A stretch of 64,000 bases of DNA from the NCBI GenBank assembly GCA_023213395.1, contig CM041465.1:109995741-110059740 (forward strand). The letters run 5' to 3'. The stretch comes from Cycas panzhihuaensis. Its lineage: Eukaryota > Cycadophyta. The notes below the pieces were generated by a model. The model saw only the letters and a list, made by a program, of their open reading frames with translations, ran no database searches and was not told the origin of the DNA. Positions 11,049 to 23,464 of the stretch are shown piece by piece; positions within the stretch are counted from its first letter, which is position 1; each line of letters opens with the position of its first letter. A program made the position numbers and the translations under genes.

Positions 11049-12957
11049 GTAGTGATCATGGTGAACAACTGCGAGAACATTGGCATGGTGATGTTGAGCT
11101 TCATAGAGATGATGTCCCATAAGGACAAATGAATTTTGGCTAGGTGTGGCCTACTAAAGGTCATGAGGATACCATAGTATACATCAGATCAGAGGCTCCT
11201 GGTAGACATCATCTCACACTGGGATAGACGGAGATACGTGTTCCATCTTCTCTAGGTAGAAGACGTGACAGTCACACCAAGGGATATCAAGAGGATATTG
11301 GGAGTGTCGGCGACAGAGAGGCCAGCATCACTAGGGGCGCTGCCTAGCAATGAGGCATCACATAAGGAGGCAACTGCATTCTTCATGGGCTCAGATAGAT
11401 GGGAGAGAAGAGGTATCCCATTGTAGAGTATGGTTATGTCGAGAGTTCCTCGTATGAGGAAGTTGATCACGCAGTGTATTCTATTCTAGATATCCCCGAA
11501 ACAGAACTATCAAGATATCCCCAATAGATGGATGGATGTTGTATTGAGATGCAAGGCTGGGAAGAGACTAGACTAGGCTACCCTCATAGCAGCAAACTTA
11601 ATCACCCAACTGGACGCTATTCAGGTGGTAGGAAAGGGCAACCTATAATACATCACCCTTCTACAGTGTTAGTTTTTCGATCACTTCAGAGCAATGGCAC
11701 CGGTAAGGGGATCGCACCCCATTTCAGTGTGGCCCCCCATGGTACACAAGTGGCAGACCAGGTTTAGAGGGACCAAGGACCAGGCACATGTTCATCACTC
11801 AGTGGAGGCCACATCACTAGACCTCCTCACCATGGCAGATTTCATATCAGATCCATATCGAGCAATGAGGTAGGATAGCGATGACGAGGTAAGTGGGCTA
11901 GGAGTTTCCCCAGGAGATGGTGGAGATGGAGGAGATGGTAGTGACGGGGCTGGCCTATCAAGAGCTACAGGAGGAGGCACAGGTCCATCAAGGACTGTAG
12001 GAGGAGAGGCGGGTCCTTCAGGAGTTGCAAAGGAGAGTAGGGGCCCAGTGACTTGAGCCTAGAGATTACAGATAGTCAAGAGATCCGGGGAGGCAACGAC
12101 ACCAACGAAGGAGAGGAGAGATGCCCCAATAGCTGAGGCAGTTACTAAGGAGGTACCAGAGGAGGAGGAGGTACCTGCAGCTGATAGAGTGCCTAGGGCA
12201 GAGGCCATCATTTAAGTTGAGGAGCTAGCAACCGCACCAGGTGAGACACTACCTTCTCCTGTCATCTTTCAATCGCCAGATGTCTATATGTTGTTTGATT
12301 TTGCTTGCTATATATATGGACACATATTGATATGTGACATGTTAGATTTGTAGGTATGGTAGAGATCCAGAAGTTGGTGGAGGTAGTCGTCTAAGAGATG
12401 GTTCCCTGGGCCTATGTAGAGGGGTAGCCTCCCATCCAAGTAAGAGATGAGCCTAGATCGATAGGTGCCCACATGGCAGCATTCGCCCCACTGGTGAGGG
12501 CGAGAGACGTCTGGATAACGGAGTCTCAAGAGCATGAGGCACGTGTGAGATACCTACAGGTGGAGCAGATGAGACTCAGGCTAAGAGGGATGCTCTACGA
12601 GGTCAAGTACAGACATTAGAGGCCCTGGGAGGAGTAGGAAGGGATGTCGAGGGTCACATCCAGATGGCAGTGATGGAGGAGCATCTTCGAGGGATAGAGG
12701 AGAGGCTCCGAGGAGTAGAGAGAGAGCAAGATCGTATCCAGGTGTGATACGATCGACTGGTAGACAAAGTGGCCTTGAAGTCATCACAGAGCAGGACTCA
12801 TACCCACACAGTCACGATGACCTCAAGGAGGCCACAAGATAAGGGAAGAAAGGCACGGAGCTCCCAGAGACTGAGGAGAAGCCTAGGACGCATGTGGTCC
12901 CTAAAAGAGGGATCACATAGGCCAAGAGATGATGCCCCAGGGACGGGGCAGCAGTAA
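11049..12957 (+). pseudogene. Antisense plant mobile domain (PMD)-like gene, copy B
   Basis: This gene runs opposite to element B. The ATG at 11058 opens MVNNCENIGM; the frame runs without indels against copies A and C through the PMD core. Visible PMD landmarks are ILARCGLLKV, SDQRLLVDIISHWDRRRYVF and DVTVTPRDIKRILGV, which match the W-R-x-E-T-H-T-F-H and T-x-x-D-V-x-x-L-L-G pattern of plant MAIN-like proteins. The domain continues to about 11860 and is followed by an acidic, Gly/Asp-rich region. A 113-bp intron (12241-12353) separates the last exon, which is rich in charged and Gln residues and ends DDAPGTGQQ at 12957. Several TAG/TGA/TAA stops (for example in K*ILARCG) inactivate it. Its role in the element is unknown. 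PMD proteins in Arabidopsis (MAIN, MAIL1) act in transposon silencing and gene expression. Confidence 0.72.
12241..12353 (+). other. Second intron of the antisense gene (copy B)
   Basis: The junctions are CACCAG|GTGAGA at the donor and TTTGTAG|GTATGG at the acceptor. The interior is T-rich. Matching introns of 110 bp and 111 bp occur in copies A and C at the same codon (a Gly split after its first base). Confidence 0.7.
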
Positions 12958-13681
12958 AGTAGGAGTTTTAGTTAGATAGGAGAAAGAAGCGGACCTCCAG
13001 GGAGTCACCATATGTAGTCACATGATTGTACTCCTCCCTACAAGGATTCCAGCTTCCCACGGATGATGTACCATACTAATTGTACGATATGACACATGAT
13101 GATTGTTTTATGTGTATAGACGGGATAATTGATACCCCATTTGATATATGATACTGTGTATGATGACATGTGATAGATGATGTATATTTATGCTTACATG
13201 TTTATGTATGTATGTATATGAGTGTGTACGAATGTGCAAGGATATGATTGATGATATTTTGAGTTGATTATTGTATGATTTTGTACTATGATATTTATTT
13301 GAGTTACATATACTTCCTTTCATGCAGGGCCATATTCCTAGCAGAGGCACACACAATCACCATAAGCAGTGGTGATAGATACATGTGAGGCTAGGAGATA
13401 GGGTGGCACACATATTTACATAGGAGCATAGTGGGATATGTAAAGGAAGCGCTAGCAACAAGAGAGTGATGACACTCCAACACATCATTCTAATTGGGGG
13501 ATATGCCCAAAAAGGAGGACAAGGTTCCTAGAGGAATAGGAACATGGGTTCCACAGGAGGAACCCAAAAGGAACGAAAGGCCACCCTAAGCCACCATCCC
13601 GCCTATGGCTAGGAGGAATAGGAACACGCTTAGGATGGTAGTTTAGGCTCATTTCAGAGCGTAGAAAAGACAATGAAGAGA
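12958..13681. other. Spacer between the ends of the antisense gene and pol (element B)
   Basis: This is 724 bp with no gene. It holds the 3' flank of the antisense gene, a TATG-rich microsatellite-like stretch near 13175-13230, and a block at 13490-13660 conserved in A (28620-28790) and C (50810-50960). It would be the shared terminator region of two convergent transcripts; no poly(A) site can be fixed. Confidence 0.5.
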
Positions 13682-15030
13682 TTATACATAGAATTTTTTG
13701 AGGAATTTCCCATTAATAGATTTCTCAAATTCAAGGCCCTCTAGAGTGGCAATCCTATAGGCGTCATTATCAAGACTCTTGAGAATGATAAAGGGGCCAA
13801 CCCATTTGGGTCCAAATTTGGTCAAGTGGTCATGGAGATATTCCAGCTTGAGGACTTAGTTTCTGGGATATAAAGGATGAGAACAAAGGTGTTTATCATA
13901 AGTCCTTTGCGAGCAGGCTTTTGATATGAGGTTTTCTTGGTAAGCGATCAAACATCTCTCATCCAAAGCCTCGAGATCTAAGAGGCAAGCCTGACAAATA
14001 GACTCCTCATTAATAAGACCTCGAAGAGAAACTAGTAGAGAGGGGATCTCCACTTCCAATGAGAGTACCACCTCGGTCCCGTAGACTAGGAAGGACAACG
14101 TCATTCCTATAGCACCGTAGATAGAGGTGCAGTAGGCCCATATGGAGCTAGAGGTGCCAATCTCTTTGAGATTAGGCAATGATTTTTTTTAGGATGTTGA
14201 TGAGGGTTTTATTGAATGATTTAACCTAGCCATTTGGCTGGGGGTAATAAGGAGAAGAGGTTTTGTGAGAGATTTTGAATTTCTTACAAAGTTCCTCCAT
14301 CTCCTTGTTACAAACAAGAGTTCAGTTGTCTGTAATTAAGACATCCAGAATTCCAAAGTGGTAAATGATATGCTAGTAGACGAAGGTGGCTATCGTCTTG
14401 CTAGGAGTGGTAATCAAGGGAATGGATTCCACCTATTTCGTAAAGTACTACGTGGCAATTAAGATAAACTTGTGCTATGATGAAGAGGGTAGTGATATAG
14501 CCCCAATAAGGTCCATCCCCACTGGGAGAAGGGCCATAGAGATATAATGGGATGCAAATCCTTAGAAGGCATGTGGGTGATGTTGGCATGCTCTTAGCAT
14601 TGTCGACATCTCAAGGCATAGGCATGGGCATCCTTGAAGAGGGATGGCCAATAATAGCCCATATGAAAGATCCTCTGGGCATGGATTGGCTCTCAAAGTG
14701 CCCCTCATAAATGCCATGGTGGCATTTTCGGAGTATCTGGTCTGCTTCATTAGGTGTGATGCAATGGAGGAGGATCCCATCAAAGGATCTCTTATATAAT
14801 ACTTCATCCATAAGGAAATATTGCTTAGCGGTGGTCCAAATACGTGACCTAACCTTGTTACTAGCTTCTGGGTGGTATAATCACTAAGGAAGGTATCGCA
14901 TGATGTTACCATACCATTCATTGTCAATGAGTGGATGGGAAGGAGTGCCCTAAATAGTCAAGATAGACTCATCAGGGAGAGAGTCATCAACGAGAGCATC
15001 AAACAAGCTAGGGATAGAGGCATTTGTAAG
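13682..15030 (-). pseudogene. pol: Integrase of element B
   Basis: This is the C-terminal domain of Pol, which would insert the DNA copy into chromosomes. Open pieces are 14562-14927 and 13856-14179. Landmarks: a zinc-binding region (ECHHGIYEGH then CRHC), the core, and the conserved C-terminal ATLEGLEFEKxINGKFLKKFY ending at a TAA (13682-13684). The third catalytic position of the D,D,E core reads Lys in VKSFNKTL, where copy C has VESFNKTL. The segment with the second Asp is disrupted by indels near 14290-14400. In copies A and C this domain follows RNase H in one polyprotein. It is inactive. Confidence 0.82.
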
Positions 15031-16370
15031 CTATTCTACCACTACCATCCCCTTATTTGATTTCCTGTTGATGATGTGGAGATCAAATTCCTGAAGCAGG
15101 ATGACCCAGTGACCAATCCTACCTATCAGGTTAGAATGAGTGAGTAAATAATGTAAGGGATCATATTGAATGATCACCTTGGTTGTGTTTCCAAGCAAGT
15201 AGTACTTGAACTTCTTGGTCGCGTGAACTAAGGAGAGGCATTCCTTCTCGGCTGGAGAGTAGTTAAGTTCGGCAGCCATAAGGGTGGGGCTGATGAAGTA
15301 AATAGCCTTCTCAGTTCTTGAATCATCCTCTTGGGCCATCATAACACCCAAGGACTCATCAATCACCAAGGTATATAAGATGAAGGGCCTATCAAAGCGA
15401 GAGGGCGCCAACGTCAGAACAGAAGTAAGGGCTTCCTTAAGTCCTTTGAAAGCTTGTTGGGCCTTAGCTGACCAAACAAATAGGGCTCCCTTCTTTAATA
15501 GGTTAGTAAGAGGTTTGGCATTTATGGTGAAGAGGTTTGGCATTTACAGTGAAGTTTGCCAAAAAATACCTAAGGAACCCAAGCCTACCTAAAAATGACT
15601 TAATTTGTCATTGAGTTTTAGGTAGTGGCATGTCAAGGACTACCTTGACTTTATCAGAGTTAATTTGAATTCCTTCTTTTGACACGAGGAAACTAAGGAG
15701 CTTTCCAGAAGTGATGGTGAACACACATTTCAGAGGATTAAGACTTACACGGTATTTGCGACATCGTGCAAAGATGGTCCGTAAATCTGAAGGGTGATGG
15801 GCTCTAACATGTGAGAGACCCATCATATCATCCACAAAGACCTCCAATGTGTTGTTGATAAGGTCATGAAAGATGAAGTATATCACCCTTTGATAAGTGG
15901 CATCTGCGTTCTTCAATCCGAAGGGCATTGCCTTATAGGCAAAGGTATCCCATGGGGTGGTGAAGGCCATCTTATGGTAGTCTTCGGGAGAGATTTGAAT
16001 TTGATTATAACCGAAGAAGCCATCCATTAAGGACATGACTTCGAAATCGATGGTTTAATCAATGATCTGATCGATGAACAGGAATCAGAAATTATCCTTA
16101 AGACATGAGTTGTTGATGTCACAAAAGTCAACATATATCTAGATGGTCCCATTCTTTTTAGTAATAAGGACGATGTTAGATACCCATTTAGGGTAGTTGA
16201 TGGAAGTGATGAGTCTTGTGTCTAGGAGTTTCTCAACCTCTATTTTGATGGCGATTGAGAGTTTGGGATGTAGTAGGCATTGTTTCTAGTGCACGGGGCA
16301 AGCACGAGAGACTATGGTAAGGTTGTAGGTGATGATGGAGGGGTCGATTCCCTTCATGTATGAGTAGTCC
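15031..16370 (-). pseudogene. pol: Reverse transcriptase and RNase H of element B
   Basis: The RT core is open at 15608-16036: MSLMDGFFGYNQIQISPEDY, then TPWDTFAYKAMPFGLKNADATYQR and the catalytic LEVFVDDMMG. The upstream RT part (to about 16370) holds KLLDTRLITSINYPKWVSN with stops. The ordinary gypsy RNase H follows at 15031-15543 (170 codons: SLGVMMAQEDDSRTEKAIYF, AELNYSPAEKECLSLVHATKK, FDLHIINRKSNKG). A tandem duplication at 15511-15554 shifts the frame between the two domains. The domain order and wording match Tat-type elements. It would copy the RNA genome inside the virus-like particle. Confidence 0.88.
15511..15554. repeat. 22-bp tandem duplication in pol of element B
   Basis: AGGTTTGGCATTTA plus TGGTGAAG (15511-15532) is followed by AGGTTTGGCATTTA plus CAGTGAAG (15533-15554). 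Elements A and C have a single copy. As 22 is not a multiple of three, it breaks the pol frame. Confidence 0.85.
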
Positions 16371-17747
16371 CATGCAAAAACATCTTGAAACTCTTGGAAC
16401 AAAAGGGAGTATTCCCTTACCTCATTAGGAGAATATTCTATTCCCACCTAAGCTACCCCCATGCACATGGCATTCCCCTCCTCGAAATGAAAGGGGGCAA
16501 GGTCAACTAGAGGAGATGGAATAGGAGATGGGATTAGGTTGGCAAGGGTGGACTCAATTGCCAAGACCTTCTAGTGGCCATGTTTAGGGTGACCAGAAGG
16601 AAGGTTGGGCGTGAAGCCCACTAAATGCTCAAGTAGAGCCTCATCGTCCTCAAAGTAATCCACCTTGTGGATGATCTTACTCTGAATAGACGACGCATGA
16701 GAGGAAATGGGAGTGATAGGATGGCGGTGGTTGGCAGGCTACCCAACATTCCCAAGGGACTCTATGAAAGAGTCAGGAAGGGGCCCCTCGTAAGGGGTGA
16801 AAGGAGATTCCCTAGATTCATCGCCTGCGGGGGGTGATGAAGGGGGAGACTCAAAGATCAGTGGATCAACGCAAGTAATAACATGCGATACAAGGGGGTG
16901 ATCAGTCTCTGCAATGAGAGAGGTTCTAGGTTGGGATCTAGAGCAAGAAGAGTGTCTCATACTGGTGTAAAGAAAGGAAATATGATAAGGAAGGTCCTCG
17001 TCCTCGCTATAGGACTTATCGCCATTAAATATGGCAAGGTACCCATAGCTTCCAACACTAATAGGAGTGAAATGAGTAAGGATAGAAGAAGAAGATGTAG
17101 GATCTCCTTATGAATGAGATGAATTAGGGATGTCGATAGAACAAGCAGAGGCATGGATGGAAGGGCCTTTGTCCCCCTTCACTTGACCACAGCTCGCTTG
17201 ACTAGTTTGACGGGATTATTTAGTAGGTGGGAGTTCACGGGAAATAACCCTCATTCACCCATCGTGGTCGAACTTCAATTGCCCCCAGTGGGTCGAACAC
17301 ATGACTCCCATTTGATCAAGCCATGGTCATCCCAAAAGGAGATTGTAGTCAACATCTACACTGAGGACTACAATATCAATGAGGACAGTCTTGTCCTCAA
17401 GAGTAAGGGGAATTGAAACAGATCCCAAAGGAGTCTTCTCGATACCATCGTAGCCTTGGCATCACCATGGAAGAGGTTCCAAGGTAGAAATGCCAAGCTC
17501 TTGCATGACACATAAGGGCATGGCATTAACGAAAGAACCATTGTCAATAATGGTCCTTTACAAAGTGCAATCAAGTGTATCAATAGTAATGGTCAAAGGG
17601 AAGTTCCACTGGCACTCCCTTTCACAAGCAAGGTGAAGGTCTTTAGGATTGAAAGAAATAATGGGCTCACGACTTTGGGCAATACCTAAAGCGTGGATGG
17701 ATGCGTTACCTAATTCTAAAGCTTCCAAAAGGAGTGTCTATTATTTA
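16371..17747 (-). pseudogene. pol: Protease and protease-RT linker of element B
   Basis: The aspartic protease part lies at about 17240-17640. RTIIDNGSFVNAMPLCVMQ corresponds to the D-x-G-S active site (VVDNGSS in copies A and C), and YNLLLG*PWLDQ to the second conserved region, with CGA/CAG-derived stops. The linker toward RT (16371-17240) is acidic and Ser/Pro-rich, like copies A and C (FEDDEALLEHLVGF-type segment near 16630-16670). It would process Gag-Pol. The Ser after Gly is followed by Phe instead of Ser. It is inactive. Confidence 0.78.
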
Positions 17748-20270
17748 GGATAACTTCTCAAGACATCCATAATGGACATCCTGGTAGCCATAGTATGAAG
17801 CTCATCGATAATGGAAAAGGGCCTTCCTTTCACCATAGGTTGAGGAAGGGCTCTCCTGAAGTCATAGCGACCTGGGAGAATGGGAATGTGTCTTGGGAAG
17901 TAAAGGGACTTCCAGAAGAGAGGTTTCTAGAAGAGGATCAGGATGTGGGATAGATGAGGAGGAACCGTCTACCTCTTTGATAGCTTGAGACCGAGTTAAC
18001 ACATATAGATGGGTGGCCTCAAGTATATGGATCATCTTCTTTTCCTTGTTCTAGGATTGTAAAGGTGAAGGGGTACAATGATCTAGGGAATGCAAAGAAG
18101 AAGTTGAACCTTACGTGCCCTTACCTTTACCGTGTGAAGGATGGGAGTTCAGAGACCTTCCTCAGTTCCAGTTATTCTTTTGTTGGGAGTTGTGATCTCG
18201 TTCCCCATGCTTGTAGAATGGATCTCTATGGATTGGTTGGTCAAGGTTGGGCCTTGAGGCCCATTTGGGAGATGGGTTGCATTACGAGACATCCCTAGGA
18301 TATTGAAACCGATAATATAAATCGTCATGGAAGCATTCTCCATGAATAAAGCACCACTTCTTCTTAGGTGAGGAATCAAGTTTCCTCATTTGAGAGGACT
18401 GGGTGTTGCCGCCCTTGGGAGGAGCGACTTGGGAAGCTTATTGGATTGGTTTGTTAGATGTAGGTGATGAAGGAGCTTAAAGCTTAAGTTCCTTCATCAT
18501 ACATTCAAGTGAACATATGGCAGAGGTAAGGAGATCCAGATTCTTCTCAGCTAAGTGGGAAGAAGACCTAGTGGATTATTGGCTTTTGGTTTCTTTGGTT
18601 GGCGGAGGTGCCTTACGTCACTGTGAGGACTTTAAGGGCTTCTTGAGTCCAACCTGAATCTCAATAGCCTCAAGCGCTAAGCATTCCATAATGGTGGAAT
18701 CACATGTGGTTGCCACCATCTTAAGGACTTCCACATGGACTTCTGCGAAAAGTGCATTAACAAAGATGTCCCTCTTCAATTTCTCAGGTAAAGTAGCCTT
18801 AGTGGAATGGAGGAGGTCATGGAATCACCACACAAAGTCATAATTCATCTCATCGTGATCTTGTTTAAGCGAGAAAAGGGATTTCATTCCACTATGAAAT
18901 GGATAAGCTATATCAAAATAGTTGATGAACTCATCCACGAGTTGTTGGAATGAGAAGATGGAATGAGCGGGTAGGCGATAAAACCACTTGAGGGCATCAC
19001 CTTGAAGGGATCGTGGAAATAGTTTCATTAAGATGTGATCGTAAGCCTAGTAGTCTATGCATACCATAGAGAAACTATGAACATACTCTACTAGATCCTA
19101 TGATGAAGTCCTATCAAACTTAGGAACTTCAGGGGGATGAGGCAATAAGTTGGTCCTTAGCACCTTAATAGACAAGGGTGTCGATCTATAATCCATAAAG
19201 GGACGTGCCCTTGCCTGGATCATAGGATTAGAAAAAGATGAATAAGGCAATGAACAAGGAGCAGATGGGGGTAGAGGGCATGTCCCTCCTTGAGGAAATA
19301 CCCCTTGTTGTAAAGGGACTTAAGGAAAGGTGTCTTAAAAAGGAGTTGGACCTCCTTGCGAAGGCACGATGCAAGGTGCTACACAAGATGGTGGAAATGA
19401 GGAGTGAGGGACTGAATTCTACCCATATGGGCCACCCGTAGGTGGTGTGACCCTATATGGGTGTAAAGGGTCTACCCCATAAATAGGAATGTGACTCCCT
19501 TTACCATGCCCCCAAGGCTGAGATGTATAGCCTGGAGGTGCATAAAGAGAAGGCCCACTAGACTAGGTTTGGGAGCATGTGAAGATAGGTCCCACATGAC
19601 TAGTAGTAAAGGCGTTTGTAGGTCCTCTAGGTCTAATAGGGAATACGTGCACCACGTTAGGAGGTGGCGTATTCGCTTGGCTAGGGAGAGGCATGCTAAC
19701 CCCAAGATAGGGGAAAGACATACCGTGAGAGGTCCCAGAAGAGTTGGGATTGTGATGAGAAGTAGAAGGCACAATAGACGTCCCTAGAGCAGATGTAAGA
19801 ATCAGACAGGACAAGTGCAGTGGGACAAATAGATTGCTTGTCATAGGTGGGGTAGACATGGATGAAGGCGATGGGGCATATATGAATGAGGAAGGTGCCC
19901 TACCACGTAAGGCATCTTCAAACCACTTAAGACGTGGTTGAAGGCGAGCAGCATGAAAGCACTCATTGAGGGCTTCAATTACATCGATGGGAGGGGTATC
20001 CACCTGATCGTAAGAGGTGGATGGGACCTCAAACGAAGTGGACTCCTCAGGATGCTCCTCGTAAGAATCACCACCTATGTGATAAACCTCAAGAGAAGAT
20101 AGACACTCTACTCCGTGAGTGGAGGGATAGGCATCATGTGGGTGTTGTTGATCACCTGGGTAGTAGGTAGAATCATCACCCTCTTGGGTGGACCCTAGGA
20201 AAGATGTAGGGAACTCATAAGCTCCATAAGCAAAATCATGATATGTCCAATCTGAAGGATATCCTTCCAT
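17748..20270 (-). pseudogene. gag: gag of element B
   Basis: The start is MEGYPSDWTYHDFAYGAYEF, with 235 codons open (20270-19563); this is the best-preserved gag N-terminus in the window. This part is rich in Tyr, Ser, Pro and His and has no known fold. The conserved gag core follows after frameshifts at 18825-19190: GDALKWFYRLPAHSIFSFQQ and LVDEFINYFD. Further on, HSTKATLPEKLKRD leads to a zinc-finger-like KKWCFIHGECFHDD motif (C-x2-H-x4-H pattern; the last Cys seen in copies A and C is Tyr here) near 18340-18380, as in Tat gag nucleocapsid regions. It would form the particle. Frameshifts and stops make it inactive. Confidence 0.85.
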
Positions 20271-20508
20271 TGTCGAATTAGAATCTGATGATGGAAGGGG
20301 GCAATATGTAGGATCTTATAACAACGGTGGTAAACTTTGTGGACAACGTGAGAAGTGTCGCATGCAAGATTCACCAATGTGTTAGAAGAGACAGAGGAAT
20401 GTAAGGTATGCCTTGGGGGCTGCCCAACAAAAAAGACAAAAGGAGAAAGCTAATAAGAGGTAGTAGCACCAACAGGAAGGGATAAAGACTAGCTCCCTTA
20501 CTAGTAGG

Positions 20509-20526
20509 TCCCCAGTATCATCGCCA
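20509..20526 (-). other. Primer binding site of element B
   Basis: On the element strand TGGCGATGATACTGGGGA starts one base after the 5' LTR end. It matches the sites of elements A and C. Confidence 0.75.
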
Positions 20527-20527
20527 A

Positions 20528-23464
20528 TAGAATCACATCTACAAGATGGTCACTACACTTAGTAGGGGCTAAGGTGGTCAGCAGCCAATGTTGGGGTATC
20601 GATGGGATCCTATAAGCATAAGAGAACACCACACAGGGCATCCGTGTACTAGAGCACGAGTTTGGGACCCACGAATGGTGCCCAACTTCCTCAGAGTAGC
20701 TTTCACTTTTGGTTTCGAGGGGCACAATACATGCAGGGGTATCTCGGGCAGTCCCAAAGAATGAGGCCCTCCTACCCTTAGATGGATGGAAGGGAGAAGG
20801 AGAGGCCCAACAAAAGGGGGGTTCCTATAGCGAAGGGACATAAGATGAGGTGCAATAGGCAAAGGGGTACAAGACAAATGTGGATAGGACTTCCTTAGGC
20901 TAATTAGCCTAAGGTGGATCTAAATGGGAAAAGGTAATAGCAAAAGAAGGGTCCTTACTGCTATGTAAGTTGAGGGGGATTAAGCTCAGTCAAGAGTGAT
21001 GAGACTTATGCGTGTTGGATACATAGAGTGTGGTAAAGAGATAACCAAAAGGTGACATCGTATATGTCCACAAAGGGGGATCTAGGACTACCCTTCCTCT
21101 CTCTCTTTACCTTTTAATAATAAAAGACAAAGAAAAGAAAGGGAAGAAAGCATTTTATGTACACTCAAGCATGCATACTAAGGTGATGTCCAACTAAGGG
21201 GTGCCTTCGGTTTAGGTAGGAAGAAAGGGGGAGGTGCAATTCCTATTATGTACCTTTTCCTATAAAAGCAACTATGCAACACACATATGAAAAGTGAATG
21301 CAAATAAATTAGTTTGTTACCCTTTTATCTTTATGTGACTTATTATGCAAAGACAACAGATGCCTAACAAAAACACAGAAAGAAAGAGGTGGAGGAAAGG
21401 ATATAATGCATACTCGAAAAGTGACGCAGTCAATAGAGGAGCTTCACTCATATACTACGTATGCCTTCCCATCCTCGGTCAATGTGTAGCCATAGTTGGA
21501 GTAAAAGTAGAGTGGGGGCTTCCTTACCTTCCCCGTATGAAGAAAAAACAAAGTAGGAAAGCAAATAGAGCCAAAGACCATACAAGAAAGTGGAAAATAA
21601 AATAAGAAATAAGAGCAAGAACTTACTCGGATTAGTGTATTCTTTCCCTCTACAAATGTTGCCATGAACCTACAATCACAAAGGGGTTTTCCCTTCCAAG
21701 AAGGGGCTACCAAGATATAAGACAATATACGTGCAATGATACAAAATAAATGCTAAAGTTTTGTACCTTAAGTTAGTGAATGTACTACTCAAATTAACTC
21801 TGCACTCCTTCAAAGAAAATAATGTACGCCAAGCAAAAACGAGAGGTTTGCCTCATGATAGCCAACCGTCCCACAAGTGGACCTCCACACAACCTCATGA
21901 TATGAAAGTACATCTATTTTATAGCAGCCTTTGGGTAGCAAGCAAGAAGATGGGTGAATGTTATGATATGGATGAGTTGCCTACATAGCGAAGATGCTAT
22001 GGGCAGCGAATCACCACACTGGTCTTGCTAAGGGCATGAATGGAATTTGGATGATATTTGGGACTTAAAGAGGGCCCAAAAGAAGAGCGTGCAAGCCTAG
22101 AACCAGTGCATCAAGGGTTGTGTATGCTGATATCCAGCGCAGGCTTGGTCTTATAAACTCCTAATTTGCCCAAGAGAAGCGCATACACAAGAGAGGAAGG
22201 ATGGGAAGGGGTTTTCCCTTGGGGAGTAGGCCAAAAAAAGGGATAGATTCCACCTTAGCTCACTTCACCTAGTCCTTATGGACCCTCTCCTATAGCTTTC
22301 TTAGGAGAAACTAGCAGAGAATGGGAGAAATCTCAAGCTATCGAAGGTAAAAATTGGAGAAAATACTCTCTTTTGCAGCAAAAATACAAGAAAGAGAGGA
22401 TAGTATCCTTTTAGACAAGCTTTAATGGAATAAATAAGTGCTAAAATATAAAACTAGAGCAAGAGGTACCTGTTGGGCTCTATTAGAGGTGGATCTACCC
22501 CTACAAACAGTGGAAGAAGGCAGATCCTGCAAGGTTCACAAGGTACCTCACAAGGTGGTGTTGCAGGAGGAACTTGTTTAGTGAAAACTGAAGAGTAATC
22601 ATGGAGATCTCGCTTGAAGATGCTAGATCGAGAGTTCTCTACCACGTACCAGAGCTATTATAGGCAAATCCCAGGTTGGAACGGTAGAAACCCTAGCGTT
22701 GGAGGCATACTTGTGAAAATAGAGGAAGGAGAGAGTAGAATTACAGTAGTAGGAAGTGTTGTTGGAGAGCCAAGAGAGGTAAAATAAGGTCCTTTTTGTG
22801 ATATATACCCATCCTAACCCTAATCAAGTGATTAGGGTTTGGGTAAGGTTGACTTGGTAACTTATCCAAGTGGCAATTTCGTAAAAAGAGTGAGAATTAC
22901 CATGGTGGATAAAAAAATAGAGAGCAATAATTGCACCATAGTAAACTTCATGGTACCACTAAGTTTACAGTGGTGTAAGACCAGAATGCGAAAATAATAA
23001 TGGTAAGAGTTCTGGGAGCCCTAAATGGAGATGTACTAGGTCTAGGAGAAGCTGGTCCTCCTATGCAGGTGGTTGGGGACAGTCTAGGTGACATGTAGGC
23101 TAGACCAAATCGGACATCAAGAGTTAGGATTCCCATAAATGCTATGAAGGGATGCAAGATCAAGGTGTGAGTGGGTGACACGAGTTGGGTGAGGCTTGCG
23201 GTGATATTGAGGGTTGTAGAGCGCCATGCAGATGTTTGCCTTATAGAGAGGTAGGTCCCATCGATCATCATAAGTTGAAAAGATGACAAGCAGCATGATC
23301 AAGCAATAGGTGCAAGGTGATCACTCAAATGTGACATGCAATCATGCAATGAGGCGATGCTTCTATCTACCTTTCCAAAGAAACAATAAAGGTGAAAAGG
23401 AGGAAGCATACCTACGCTTACCTGAGTCGATCTATCCATACCCATTCCCAGTAGGTAAGAAATA
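20528..23464 (-). repeat. 5' LTR of element B
   Basis: The LTR is 2937 bp. It reads TAGAATCACATC at its left end and ends GTAAGAAATA, so both terminal dinucleotides carry C-to-T type changes compared with the 3' LTR (TG and CA). The duplication TGTGG follows. It contains a TATA-like site near 22801 and two units of the 20-bp GTACC...AAGTTT motif near 22935-22980. Confidence 0.92.
22801..22807 (-). promoter_or_regulatory. TATA-like box of the element B LTR
   Basis: TATATAT on the minus strand, within GGGTATATATCAC. Immediately upstream on the element strand is a near-perfect inverted pair CCCTAATCA AG TGATTAGGG (about 22818-22837). The other LTR has GGATATATATCC at the same place. This is the likely promoter of the B genomic RNA. 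Confidence 0.5.

Larger units (their letters stand above)
6051..23464 (-). mobile_element. Gypsy (Tat-type) retrotransposon B, nested in gag of A
   Basis: This is a full-length 17,414-bp element on the minus strand. Its 5' LTR is at the high-coordinate end. Layout matches A and C: gag 20270-17748, protease and linker, RT and RNase H, integrase to 13682, the antisense PMD gene on the plus strand (11049-12957), second RNase H 9834-9412, polypurine tract, 3' LTR. All coding parts carry stops. LTR divergence is uneven: by eye about 31 of the outer 151 bp differ, but only about 18 of 265 bp in the middle. Being nested, it must be younger than A. Confidence 0.92.
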
